Shown piece by piece: positions 8,513-16,729 of a stretch of DNA of 38,347 bases. Every line of letters starts with the position of its first letter. The first letter of the stretch is position 1. The DNA comes from SXIZ01 sp040079795 (GTDB lineage: Bacteria > Pseudomonadota > Gammaproteobacteria > Methylococcales > Methylomonadaceae): NCBI GenBank assembly GCA_040079795.1, contig JBEBJQ010000037.1:1-38347 (forward strand). The letters are read 5' to 3'. The translations under genes and the position numbers were made by a program. The notes under the pieces were generated by a model. The model worked only from the letters and a program-made list of their open reading frames with translations. It made no database searches and was not told where the DNA came from.

Positions 8513-9022
8513 ATGAAAAAGATAATTTATAGTGTTTTAACGTGTTTAGTTCTATTACCGAGTCCAGCGATTTTTGCAGAAACAAATGCTATTACGCTTA
8601 ATTTGGTTAGTGAGGCTGGTCCACTTGATTTGGTCGCTTTAGGTTCCGCGCGTAAACTTATTGGTGCCGCAATTGCGGATGGTATTCTTGATGCTTTTTT
8701 GGTTAATCCGTTAAGTACCCATGTTGTTACGACTAAAAAGACCGTTTTTTCAGCTTGCCTGGAGTCAGCCGCTGATTCAACACCGCAGGCTTTTGAGACA
8801 TTTGTTAAAAGCCTAAGGGGCATTCATCCGAAGTCCGGCACTGCTGTTAAGATAGTTGTTACGGTGGGTTGCCAAAAAAAACATGAGGTAGTTGCAATCA
8901 CATGCGGCGGTATTACTGATAAATTATGCCCAGATAACCTGATTTGTATTGATGACCCAAAGGATGATTGTGATCCGATGCTGGGGGGTAAGGATTGTGC
9001 GGGTGTTTGTAATGGCAATTAA
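8513..9022 (+). CDS. small secreted Cys-rich protein of unknown function
   Basis: 169 residues with a clear signal peptide (MKKIIYSVLTCLVLLPSPAIFA, cleaved near AIFA-ET). The start is set by a strong GGGAAGGGG upstream. The mature part has a featureless alpha/beta middle region. It ends in a compact cysteine module of about 45 residues: ITCGGITDKLCPDNLICIDD, then DDCDPMLGGKDCAGVC. Six cysteines lie within this tail, implying disulfides outside the cytoplasm. From memory, the same CGGI..CP..L.C.DDP.DDCDP..GG.DC.GIC pattern recurs at the ends of unrelated secreted bacterial and fungal proteins, but I know no function for it. It stands alone, about 130 bases upstream of the M48 protease gene on the same strand. 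It could be an inhibitor-like or surface protein; no function is assigned. Confidence 0.75.
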   Translation: MKKIIYSVLTCLVLLPSPAIFAETNAITLNLVSEAGPLDLVALGSARKLIGAAIADGILDAFLVNPLSTHVVTTKKTVFSACLESAADSTPQAFETFVKSLRGIHPKSGTAVKIVVTVGCQKKHEVVAITCGGITDKLCPDNLICIDDPKDDCDPMLGGKDCAGVCNGN

Positions 9023-9149
9023 TTTATGTGGGGCATAAAATTTAACTTTAATGCTAAAAATTATGGCTTTATAACGGCGCAAAAAAACCGCGCATTCAGG
9101 TCAAGAATCGACTATCCTGTTAGCATTGTTCACTACGACATTTAAAAAA

Positions 9150-10400
9150 ATGAATACCTTTACTTATATTTTTCTGTTTGCCTTGGTTGTTTCTTTTGGT
9201 ATTGAGTTCTGGTTGTCACAGCGACAAGCACGCCATGTGTCAGACCATCGTGATGCAGTGCCACAGGCGTTTAAAGAGGTTATCCCATTAGCAGCCCATC
9301 AGAAGGCAGCCGATTACACGCTGGATAAAATAAAGCTTAGCCATATTGATAGTATAGTTGGTCTGATTATGTTGCTATTGGTGACGTTGGGTGGCGTTAT
9401 GAGTTACGTATTTAATTTTTGGAGTAGTTTTGGCTATTCATCCTTAATAACCGGCGTGTGTGCAATGGGTAGCTTATTCTTGGTGATGAGCTTGATTGAA
9501 GTGCCCAGCAGCCTTTATCAAACTTTTGTTATTGAAGAAAAATATGGCTTTAACAAAAGTAACTACCTGCAATTTTTTAAAGACCACATGCTGCAATTGG
9601 GCTTAGCAGCCGTTATCGGAATGCCGTTATTGGCACTCATTTTATGGGTGATGGACAGTGTTGGCTCACTCTGGTGGCTATATGCCTGGGCTATTTTAAT
9701 GAGTTTCTCATTGTTGATGAGCTGGTTATATCCTACGGTAATTTCGCCCTTGTTTAATAAGTTTACGCCTATGCAAGACGGGTCGTTGAAAGAACGTATC
9801 CAAGGTTTGCTGGCACGTTGCGGTTTTAACAGCCAGGGTATCTTTATCATGGATGGTTCAAAGCGTTCCGGGCATGGCAATGCTTATTTTACTGGTTTGG
9901 GCAATAATAAACGCATTGTGTTTTTTGACACCTTGGTTGAATCGTTAGACGATGAAGAGTTAGAAGCGGTTCTGGCGCATGAATTAGGTCATTTTAAATG
10001 TAAACATACCATTAAAATGTTGATTGCCTCTTCGGTGATTACACTAATCAGCTTTGGTGTTTTAGGTTGGATTATTGATAAAGAGTGGTTTTTTAGTGGC
10101 TTAGGGGTAAACAATACCTCACATGCTGCTGCGTTATTATTATTTATGCTGGTATCACCGGTATTTACGTTGTTTATGCAACCGATCAATGCTTACTTTC
10201 AACGTAAATTTGAATTTGAAGCGGATAGTTTTGCGGCAAATAATGCAAAAGCCTCTAAATTAATCAGTGGTTTGGTTAAACTTTATGAAGAAAATGCCAA
10301 CACCCTGACGCCTGATCCTTTATATTCCTCTTTTCATTACAGTCATCCACCTGCCGCCATACGGATTGCACATTTAGAATCCACGATGCAGTCAGCTTGA
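9150..10400 (+). CDS. M48 family (Ste24/CAAX prenyl protease 1-like) zinc metalloprotease
   Basis: About 416 residues, multi-spanning membrane protease. The N-terminal CAAX-protease-1 domain has several helices (FTYIFLFALVVSFGIEFWL; DSIVGLIMLLLVTLGGVMSYVF). The zinc motif HELGHFKCKH (HExxH) is present, with the third ligand in FEFEADSFA (E in EADxxA), and the C-terminal signature is HPP..RI. Bacterial members are thought to do membrane-protein quality control. The frame is open from a TTG at 9126, but the ATG at 9150 gives the normal family N-terminus. The stop TGA at 10398-10400 shares its A with the rsgA ATG, so the two are translationally coupled. Confidence 0.93.
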   Translation: MNTFTYIFLFALVVSFGIEFWLSQRQARHVSDHRDAVPQAFKEVIPLAAHQKAADYTLDKIKLSHIDSIVGLIMLLLVTLGGVMSYVFNFWSSFGYSSLITGVCAMGSLFLVMSLIEVPSSLYQTFVIEEKYGFNKSNYLQFFKDHMLQLGLAAVIGMPLLALILWVMDSVGSLWWLYAWAILMSFSLLMSWLYPTVISPLFNKFTPMQDGSLKERIQGLLARCGFNSQGIFIMDGSKRSGHGNAYFTGLGNNKRIVFFDTLVESLDDEELEAVLAHELGHFKCKHTIKMLIASSVITLISFGVLGWIIDKEWFFSGLGVNNTSHAAALLLFMLVSPVFTLFMQPINAYFQRKFEFEADSFAANNAKASKLISGLVKLYEENANTLTPDPLYSSFHYSHPPAAIRIAHLESTMQSA

Positions 10401-11281
10401 TGTCGGCGCTCTGTACGGGACAAGTTATTGCGCATTTGGGTCAGGGCATTGCGGTAGAAATCGATCAGCACATTATCTTGTGTCAAACCCTGCGGAAACT
10501 GGAAACAGTAGCCGTAGGGGATAATGTAACTTGTTCAATTGTTGGGCCAGAGCAAGGCCGAATTGAAGCTATTTTACCACGGCGCTCGTTATTGCTCCGT
10601 CCAAGCCGTGATGGCAAAACCCGTCCGGTCGCTGCCAATATTGATTTTATTTACGTAGTATTTGCGGTTGAACCGGTTTGCGATTTTTTGTTGCTCGATC
10701 AGTATCTTGCCATTTGTGAAAATCAGTCTATCTCTGCAAAATTAATTTTAAACAAGACCGATTTAAGCGCAGTTACAGCGATCTCTGACGAATTAAAAGT
10801 GTATGCGGCGTTAGGTTACGATCTTCATTATGTGAGCGCCAATCAGCACAGTGGTATAGAAGAATTGCAAAAAGCTTTGCAGGGTCATGTCAATATTTTT
10901 GTGGGTCAATCTGGGGTGGGGAAATCTTCGCTCACCAATATCTTGATTCCTGACAAAGCAATTAAAACCAATACTATTTCAGCTACGACCAAACATGGTC
11001 GACATACTACTACCTCGGCGACCTTATACCATCTTCCCGAGGGGGGGGATTTAATTGATAGTCCCGGGGTGGCAATTTTTGGACTGGCTGACTTGACTGA
11101 AAATCAATTGGCGCATGGGTATCGTGAATTTCAACCACTTATAGACCAATGCCGTTTCAAAAACTGTCGTCATGTAAGTGACGCGGGTTGTGCCGTAAGA
11201 ACTGCTGCTGACAGGGGTGATATTGCGATGAGCCGTTATCAGCGTTTTTTGAAATTACGTGAGAAAATGCCGATGCATTAA
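10400..11281 (+). CDS. rsgA: ribosome small subunit-dependent GTPase A
   Basis: About 293 residues. It is a circularly permuted GTPase with an N-terminal OB fold (residues 1-65). The G4 motif (LNKTDL) comes before G1 (GQSGVGKSSLTN) and G3 (DSPGV), the hallmark order of RsgA/YjeQ. The C-terminal zinc finger is CRFKNCRHVSDAGCAV (Cys-x4-Cys-x-His-x5-Cys). It releases or checks late assembly factors on the 30S subunit. Translation begins at the ATG sharing one base with the M48 protease stop. The eight-G run coding for EGGD in the GTPase domain (around 11041) is a possible slippage point. Confidence 0.96.
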   Translation: MSALCTGQVIAHLGQGIAVEIDQHIILCQTLRKLETVAVGDNVTCSIVGPEQGRIEAILPRRSLLLRPSRDGKTRPVAANIDFIYVVFAVEPVCDFLLLDQYLAICENQSISAKLILNKTDLSAVTAISDELKVYAALGYDLHYVSANQHSGIEELQKALQGHVNIFVGQSGVGKSSLTNILIPDKAIKTNTISATTKHGRHTTTSATLYHLPEGGDLIDSPGVAIFGLADLTENQLAHGYREFQPLIDQCRFKNCRHVSDAGCAVRTAADRGDIAMSRYQRFLKLREKMPMH

Positions 11282-11287
11282 CCTTTT

Positions 11288-11824
11288 TTAAGGTTTAACG
11301 TTTAAGGTAATTCCTGCACCATCCAAGGTTTTACGTTTTTCCGCTTCCAGTTCTTGCGTCATTAAGACATTACCATCCAAGCGAATAGACTGTGGTTTCT
11401 TAGTCGTGTTTGGGGCGAAAATATTGGACTTTAGGTTTTGGGGCGCGTTGTTTTGACCAGCGGGTAAAGCAGTGCTGCTATCGGTGGAGAATGGTACGGA
11501 TAGATTTAATGATTTTTGAGTAGCATTGTTGGAGACAGGTTTTAAATCAAGCGATTTATCAATTGGGGTTATCTCAGGTTGCGATGGTTGAGTGTTTGCA
11601 GGAGGGTTTTGTTGGCTTGTGGCTACCTCTGGTTCAGTTACTACGTTGACTTTTAGGGGTATCTCCAGGTTTGGCGGTTTTTCAAGATCAGTAACGTCAG
11701 GTACGCTTTCTGTTGACGTTGCTGTGGGCTTTATTCCTGCGTCAGTAGCGGAGGAATTAACGCTGGTTAGTATCAGGTACAAAAAAATACCAACACTTAA
11801 AAACAATAAACGGATAGTTTTCAT
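11288..11824 (-). CDS. hypothetical exported low-complexity protein
   Basis: From the ATG at 11824 the protein (178 residues) starts MKTIRLLFLSVGIFLYLIL, a signal peptide or anchor. The body is long and probably disordered, rich in Pro, Thr, Ser, Asn and Gln (PTATSTESVPDVTDL, QQNPPANTQPSQPEITP). A short conserved-looking tail follows (LDGNVLMTQELEAEKRKTLDGAGITLNVKP). The frame is open to 11884, but the longer start would bury the signal peptide. No domain is recognised. It is convergent with rsgA (6 bases between stops) and on the same strand as the MotB/MotA-like pair upstream. Confidence 0.6.
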   Translation of the reverse strand: MKTIRLLFLSVGIFLYLILTSVNSSATDAGIKPTATSTESVPDVTDLEKPPNLEIPLKVNVVTEPEVATSQQNPPANTQPSQPEITPIDKSLDLKPVSNNATQKSLNLSVPFSTDSSTALPAGQNNAPQNLKSNIFAPNTTKKPQSIRLDGNVLMTQELEAEKRKTLDGAGITLNVKP

Positions 11825-11935
11825 CATGATATTTTTACTCAAAATCAGATAAGGGTACTGAGGCTGCTTACCGTTTCCTTCCAAAACGACTCAAAAAATA
11901 AGTGCGTTTATTTAGCGTTTTAAATCAAGCATTAT

Positions 11936-12082
11936 TTAGTCGAGATATTCCGTGGGTAATTTTTTTTGCGTGGTTTTTTGTTGTTCTGAAATCGTGGTGC
12001 CAATAACAATAAACGCCATAATCAGAATATAAATCACTGAAGCAATCCGCCTCACTTTCTTGTTTTTATTGTAATTGTTCAT
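11936..12082 (-). CDS. putative small single-helix membrane protein
   Basis: From the ATG at 12082 this is 48 residues: a basic, Asn/Lys-rich N-terminus (MNNYNKNKKVRR), one hydrophobic helix (IASVIYILIMAFIVIGTTI) and a short polar tail. The charge pattern suggests the N-terminus stays inside. A GAG-containing stretch precedes the start. It lies between the MotB-like gene and the low-complexity exported protein on the same strand. The amphipathic order (basic, TM, polar) supports a real gene, but no homologue is recognised and its short length keeps confidence low. Confidence 0.45.
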   Translation of the reverse strand: MNNYNKNKKVRRIASVIYILIMAFIVIGTTISEQQKTTQKKLPTEYLD

Positions 12083-12221
12083 ACTTAATATCTCAAGAAC
12101 TTTAGTAAAAAATACCAATAATCTAAATTTCCACTCAGGCTTTTTAAACCCTTGCTATTATACGGTTATTCTTTTTGGAAATAAGCAGAAAAATTTGCCG
12201 CTTGTATTGTATGGTCAATTT

Positions 12222-13046
12222 TTATAACTCTGGCGTTTGCTCAATGCCCGCTGGTTTCGGCTGGCTTTCTACTTGAATGACAATATTAACGCGCCGATTT
12301 TTTTCTCGACCCAATTGTGTTGTATTGTCCGCAACCGGTTTAGTATCTGCGTAACTAATGGCCCGCAAACGTTCCGGATCGAGCTGTTGCGAAGTGAGAT
12401 AATGTAAAACACTGTTGGCTCTAGCCGCACTTAGCTCCCAGTTTGATTGGAATTGGCTGGTTTTAATCGGCCGATTATCCGTGTGCCCTTCGATAGTAAT
12501 GAGTCCAATTGATTCTTTCAGTAACGGAGTTAAGCGCAATAATAATCCTTTACCGGTATCAGTCAATTCCGCTGCAGAAGATTGAAATAACACTTTATCT
12601 TGAATATCCAGTTGTGCAAAGCCTTTGCTAACGGTCATTTGGATAGATTCTTGAAGACCTAAACGTTTAATTTTATCGTTGAGTTCAAGCTGCATCTGCT
12701 CTTCAACGCCAACTGGGCTTGCAGTAGGTAAAATTGTGGTTGGGGAGGGCGTTGGCAAAATGGCCGCTACTGGAGGCTCTTTTTGGGTAACAGAAGGGAT
12801 TGGGGGGGTAACTGTAGGGATAATCTTGCTGGACTTATGTGGCTTTACTTTAACTTTAGCCTCTTGTGCTTTGGATTGGCTGTCAAACTCACTCATAGAA
12901 AGTAATGAAACCATGAGCATTACGACTAACACAAAGACATCCAAATAGCTCAGTAACCAAATATTGCTATTATGTTTACGCTCTGAATTGAGTAAATCAT
13001 CCAGGGCGTCACTTGCAAAAATTTTTTTATGCTCGGGTTCAGACAT
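12222..13046 (-). CDS. motB: MotB/PomB-like stator subunit with OmpA peptidoglycan-binding domain
   Basis: 274 residues. There is a short cytoplasmic N-terminus and then one membrane helix (YLDVFVLVVMLMVSLL). Its early Asp is at the place of the ion-binding Asp of MotB. The helix is followed by SMSEFD, reminiscent of the PomB segment after the TM. A Pro/Thr-rich linker (about residues 70-115) leads to an OmpA-like domain (IEGHTDNRPI, NWELSAARANSVLHYL, GREKNRRVNIVI). The partner MotA-like gene lies just upstream (21 bases apart). Together they should form an ion-driven stator for the flagellar motor; flgA, flgM and flgN occur elsewhere in the window. A non-flagellar MotAB-like role cannot be excluded. 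Na+ versus H+ coupling is not decidable. Confidence 0.85.
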   Translation of the reverse strand: MSEPEHKKIFASDALDDLLNSERKHNSNIWLLSYLDVFVLVVMLMVSLLSMSEFDSQSKAQEAKVKVKPHKSSKIIPTVTPPIPSVTQKEPPVAAILPTPSPTTILPTASPVGVEEQMQLELNDKIKRLGLQESIQMTVSKGFAQLDIQDKVLFQSSAAELTDTGKGLLLRLTPLLKESIGLITIEGHTDNRPIKTSQFQSNWELSAARANSVLHYLTSQQLDPERLRAISYADTKPVADNTTQLGREKNRRVNIVIQVESQPKPAGIEQTPEL

Positions 13047-13067
13047 TTTTAAAGCTATCGCCCCTAT

Positions 13068-13859
13068 TTAGCGCTGCAATTCATCTTCATGATGCACTAT
13101 AAAAGAATATAAGGTTTCACGAATATAAGAAGGGGAACGGCGTTCGGCAATTAAGGAAATGCCGGCCATGACCATGCTCATAATCATAACCCGCTGCTCG
13201 GTGCGTCGCTCAAGCTTAATAGCGATAGGATTAAAAATTAAATTGGCGAACATTAATCCATAAAAAGTGGTAATCAAGGCAACCCCCATATTAAAACCGA
13301 TTGCGCTGATGTCTTTTTGGGCAAGAATTTCAAGCATATTGACTAAGCCGATGAGTGTACCCAGCATACCAAAAGCAGGTGCATAATTGGCCATGCTGTG
13401 AAATATATTCGATGCCACTTGTTCTTTAGCACGTAAACGGACGATGCGCCATTTTAGTAAGGAGAGCATATCGTCCATGGGGGTATTATCAATGATAAGT
13501 TGAAAGCCGATTTTAAGATAAGGGTTATTAATACTGTCGATGATATTTTCAACGCCTAACAGGTCTCGATTAGACCAAAGCTGCGCAACCCGGGTAATTT
13601 CTTCCGCCTCTCGGCGAGGATCTAGGCTTTCGTAAAATATGATTAAATGAATGGATTTAAGGCTTTGTTTAATGTCCCTTAAGGGATAGCTAAAACAAAG
13701 TGCGGCTAAAGTTCCAAATATAACAATAAACAAGCCGGGGACATTGATAAACGCCAGGGGATCGGTAGCGGCATATAGGATTATAAAACCCAGTAACACC
13801 GCGCTAAAAGCAATCCCTAAAAGGGTGGAATAATTAAATGGGCGTATTTTGATATTCAT
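13068..13859 (-). CDS. motA: MotA/PomA-like stator channel subunit
   Basis: About 263 residues from the ATG at 13859 (open to 13886; the later start gives the short N-terminus usual in MotA/PomA). Four helices: two near the N-terminus (STLLGIAFSAVLLGFIILYA; GLFIVIFGTLAALCF), a large cytoplasmic loop that should contact FliG, and two near the C-terminus. The conserved MotA/TolQ/ExbB signature is MANYAPAFGMLGTLIGLVNML, followed by GFNMGVALITTFYGLMFANLIFNPIA. PomA-like features (GTLAALCFSYPL) suggest the PomA branch. It precedes the motB-like gene in the same operon. I see no sigma-28 or sigma-54 promoter directly upstream. Confidence 0.87.
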   Translation of the reverse strand: MNIKIRPFNYSTLLGIAFSAVLLGFIILYAATDPLAFINVPGLFIVIFGTLAALCFSYPLRDIKQSLKSIHLIIFYESLDPRREAEEITRVAQLWSNRDLLGVENIIDSINNPYLKIGFQLIIDNTPMDDMLSLLKWRIVRLRAKEQVASNIFHSMANYAPAFGMLGTLIGLVNMLEILAQKDISAIGFNMGVALITTFYGLMFANLIFNPIAIKLERRTEQRVMIMSMVMAGISLIAERRSPSYIRETLYSFIVHHEDELQR

Positions 13860-14132
13860 GGCGAAATCATAGCAAACCAGATGCATTAAGTGGAGTGATT
13901 TGTTTTAGAATCTAAATGTTAAGTAGATTTTGTCATGCTGAATATTAGCTTTTATTAAAGAATCTATTCAAGCTATTGATAATAAGGATATATTTAAAAA
14001 ATTCGACTTGTGTCGCTTTCGTTGCCGTTAAAAATTTTTAACACATTTTTAATGTATTGAAAGTACCCGTGCGGCAATAATTCCGAAAGACTGAAAAAGA
14101 CAATCATGCACTAGAGCATCAGCCTCATCGTA

Positions 14133-14969
14133 CTACGCCAATAAGTTTGGATTGATGAGTTCCAATACGGCAATTTCTGGATAACAGTTGAACCTTATCG
14201 GCAAAATTGCCCAGCCGATGCCTTTGCTTATAAACAGCGGCGCTTTGGGTGTGGCAATGAGTCCACTCGAATAAAGCGGATTTTCTACCGGCAATCTAAT
14301 GGGTCCCCAAAACGGAACGACCACTTGACCACCATGGGTATGACCACTCAGCACCAAGGATAAGGGGGTTGTAAACTCGGTATCTACAGAGTCCGGGTTA
14401 TGTGCCAGCAGTATTTTGCAGTCGTGTGGATCTGTACCGGAAAAAGCGCCATCTATTTTTAGTTGGTCACCCCAGAAATCACCTGCGCCTCCCAATACAA
14501 TGTGTTCCTTGCCCTTATAGATAGGATGGCATTTATGCCGAAGGTTTTGTCCCGACCTTTCCAACCAATATAAAGACCGATTTGTGTCCGCCCAGTGATC
14601 GTGGTTGCCTAAAACAGAATAGACGCCATGCCTGGCATGTAATTTCGATAAAATTGGCCAAACTTTTTCGATTTCTTCAGTAGTGTTGCGCTCATGCACA
14701 TAATCACCGGTGCAAACGATAATATCCGGGTTTAAGCGATTGGTTCGCTGCACGACTTCTTCTACAAATGCCTCTGAAACCAAGTAACCCAGATGGATGT
14801 CGGTCAGCTGCGCCAGGGTAAAGCCGTGAAAAGCCGGTGGCAGGCTGTTGATGGGGATTTTATAACGGTTTATTTGTACCAGGACTCGCTCAATAAAAAC
14901 CGAATAACCACCGACTAGAGTGAAAGCACTGCTGGCAAGGCCGAATTGTAGGAAAATTCTTCTATTCAT
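14133..14969 (-). CDS. exported metallophosphoesterase (YaeI/YkuE-like)
   Basis: 278 residues. The N-terminus MNRRIFLQFGLASSAFTLVGG fits a twin-arginine-type signal (RR-x-F-L then a hydrophobic stretch), so the enzyme is probably folded in the cytoplasm and sent to the membrane or periplasm. All calcineurin-like motifs are present: LAQLTDIHLG (D-x-H), CTGDYVHE (GD), LGNHDHW (GNHD), LLAHNPD, and LSGHTHGGQ (GHxH). Relatives act as phosphodiesterases on nucleotides or lipid A precursors; YaeI of E. coli is the closest by motif style. It is a single gene, divergent from lnt. Family is secure; substrate is unknown. Confidence 0.88.
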   Translation of the reverse strand: MNRRIFLQFGLASSAFTLVGGYSVFIERVLVQINRYKIPINSLPPAFHGFTLAQLTDIHLGYLVSEAFVEEVVQRTNRLNPDIIVCTGDYVHERNTTEEIEKVWPILSKLHARHGVYSVLGNHDHWADTNRSLYWLERSGQNLRHKCHPIYKGKEHIVLGGAGDFWGDQLKIDGAFSGTDPHDCKILLAHNPDSVDTEFTTPLSLVLSGHTHGGQVVVPFWGPIRLPVENPLYSSGLIATPKAPLFISKGIGWAILPIRFNCYPEIAVLELINPNLLA

Positions 14970-15185
14970 GAGGGAGCGTTAAGCGTGAATGATAGTTTTG
15001 ATGTAGCGAGGTTTCTGCTATTTAAATTGCTTGCCTCGAAACGGCATTATGTCATAACGCATTCCATCCTATGATCAATGTATTCGTAAGAAAAAGCGCA
15101 TGGTCATCAATTCTAAACAACTCCTCAGTATTTTGCAGGGTATCATAATCAGCTAAGAAACATTAATTGATTAAAACTTAACTAC

Positions 15186-16703
15186 ATGCTGCCTTCGTCC
15201 CACATTTTTTACACCTATTGCTCACCTTTGTTGGGAATATTGCTCGCATTGGCGTTTGCGCCTTTTAATTTTGGGTATTTGGCAGTTATTGCATTAAGCG
15301 TTTTGTTTTGGTCGTGGGAACATGTGTCAGCAAGTAAAGCCGCGCTGCGTGGTTATTTATTTGGCTTAGGCTTATTCGGTTTTGGAGTTTCCTGGGTGTA
15401 TGTGAGTGTTCACGATTTTGGTAAGGCTTCTGTAATTGGAGCTGGCTTATTGACCGCTTTTTTTGTTGGGTTCTGGGCACTATTTCCGGCTCTGGTGGGT
15501 TATTTAGCGGTTAAAGCTAGATTTGGATCAAGGACAGTTTTAAATATTTTAATCGTGCCGTTACTCTGGATATTGGTTGAGAATCTAAGGGGGTATTGGT
15601 TTTTAAATGGTTTTCCCTGGCTACAAATTGCTTATGCCCAAATAGATACTCCCTTAAGCGGTTATATACCGGTAGTAGGGGTTTATGGTACGGGCTTTTT
15701 AGTCGCCCTAAGTGCAGCGCTTATGGTATTTGCGCTGAAGTCTCATCATAAAGCAGCTGTTTTAATGGCGGTATTGGCGGTAATATGGTTAGGCGGGGCG
15801 ATCTTAAAAACCGTCAGCTGGACACATGCTATTGGTCCTGCTTTTCAGGTGTCTTTGATCCAGGGCAATATTCGGCAAGATCAAAAATGGCTTCCGAATA
15901 ATAAAATAAAGACCTTAGTGAAATATAAATTATTGACTGAACAGCACTGGGATTCAAACGTCATTATCTGGCCGGAAAGTTCCATCCCGGCTTACTTATC
16001 AGAGGTAGATGCTTTTTTTCTTACGCCCTTGGAAGCGGCAGTAAAACAACACAATATTGATTTAATAGTCAGTTTGCCCTTGGAGGATACAGATTCAGAT
16101 GCAATCTATAATGGCGTGCTCAGTTTAGGTAAGGAGCGGATGACTTACAAAAAAAATCATTTATTGCCGTTCGGTGAATTTTTGCCCCTGCAACCATTGT
16201 CGGGTTTTGTGTTGGAGTTGCTTGGGATTAAGTTGGGTAGTTTTACGCCGGGTGGGGCAAAGCAGACTTTTTTGAATGCGGGGGGGTATGCTTTTTCCAC
16301 TTCCATTTGTTATGAAGATGCGTTTGGCGGGGAAGTAATAAACGGGATTGAAAAGGCGGCTTTTTTGGTGAATGTCACTAATGACGCTTGGTTTGGACAT
16401 TCTATTGAGCCGTATCAGCATCTGCAAATCGCGAGGTTGCGGGCATTGGAGACCGGCCGTTATCTGCTACGTGCGACAAATACCGGAGTAACGGCGATTG
16501 TTGATGCGGGCGGTAATATAGTCAAACAAGCGCCGCTATTCGAAACAGCGGTCGTAACCGCTAAGGTCATACCAATGGGGGGGATGACGCCTTATGCAAG
16601 AGTCGGCGATACTTTCATCATGGGGGTTTTGACGGTTTTAATGCTTGGTTTACTATGGCTTAAATTTAAGGGGTTACCCCTCCCTTGGTCGAGAGGGGGT
16701 TGA
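15186..16703 (+). CDS. lnt: apolipoprotein N-acyltransferase
   Basis: 505 residues, normal for Lnt. Six or more N-terminal membrane helices are followed by a periplasmic nitrilase domain (about 220-480) and a last C-terminal helix. The Glu-Lys-Cys triad is visible: IIWPESSIPAY (Glu264), TYKKNHLLPFGEF (Lys323) and STSICYEDAF (Cys375). It adds the third acyl chain to lipoproteins in the inner membrane. In enterobacteria lnt ends the miaB-ybeZYX operon; here it is detached and follows no obvious partner. The last residues (GLPLPWSRGG) come from a GC-rich, partly self-complementary stretch at about 16671-16702 and look like a non-family tail. Confidence 0.96.
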   Translation: MLPSSHIFYTYCSPLLGILLALAFAPFNFGYLAVIALSVLFWSWEHVSASKAALRGYLFGLGLFGFGVSWVYVSVHDFGKASVIGAGLLTAFFVGFWALFPALVGYLAVKARFGSRTVLNILIVPLLWILVENLRGYWFLNGFPWLQIAYAQIDTPLSGYIPVVGVYGTGFLVALSAALMVFALKSHHKAAVLMAVLAVIWLGGAILKTVSWTHAIGPAFQVSLIQGNIRQDQKWLPNNKIKTLVKYKLLTEQHWDSNVIIWPESSIPAYLSEVDAFFLTPLEAAVKQHNIDLIVSLPLEDTDSDAIYNGVLSLGKERMTYKKNHLLPFGEFLPLQPLSGFVLELLGIKLGSFTPGGAKQTFLNAGGYAFSTSICYEDAFGGEVINGIEKAAFLVNVTNDAWFGHSIEPYQHLQIARLRALETGRYLLRATNTGVTAIVDAGGNIVKQAPLFETAVVTAKVIPMGGMTPYARVGDTFIMGVLTVLMLGLLWLKFKGLPLPWSRGG

Positions 16704-16729
16704 AACCGCTTTGTAAAGGGCAGGTTAGT

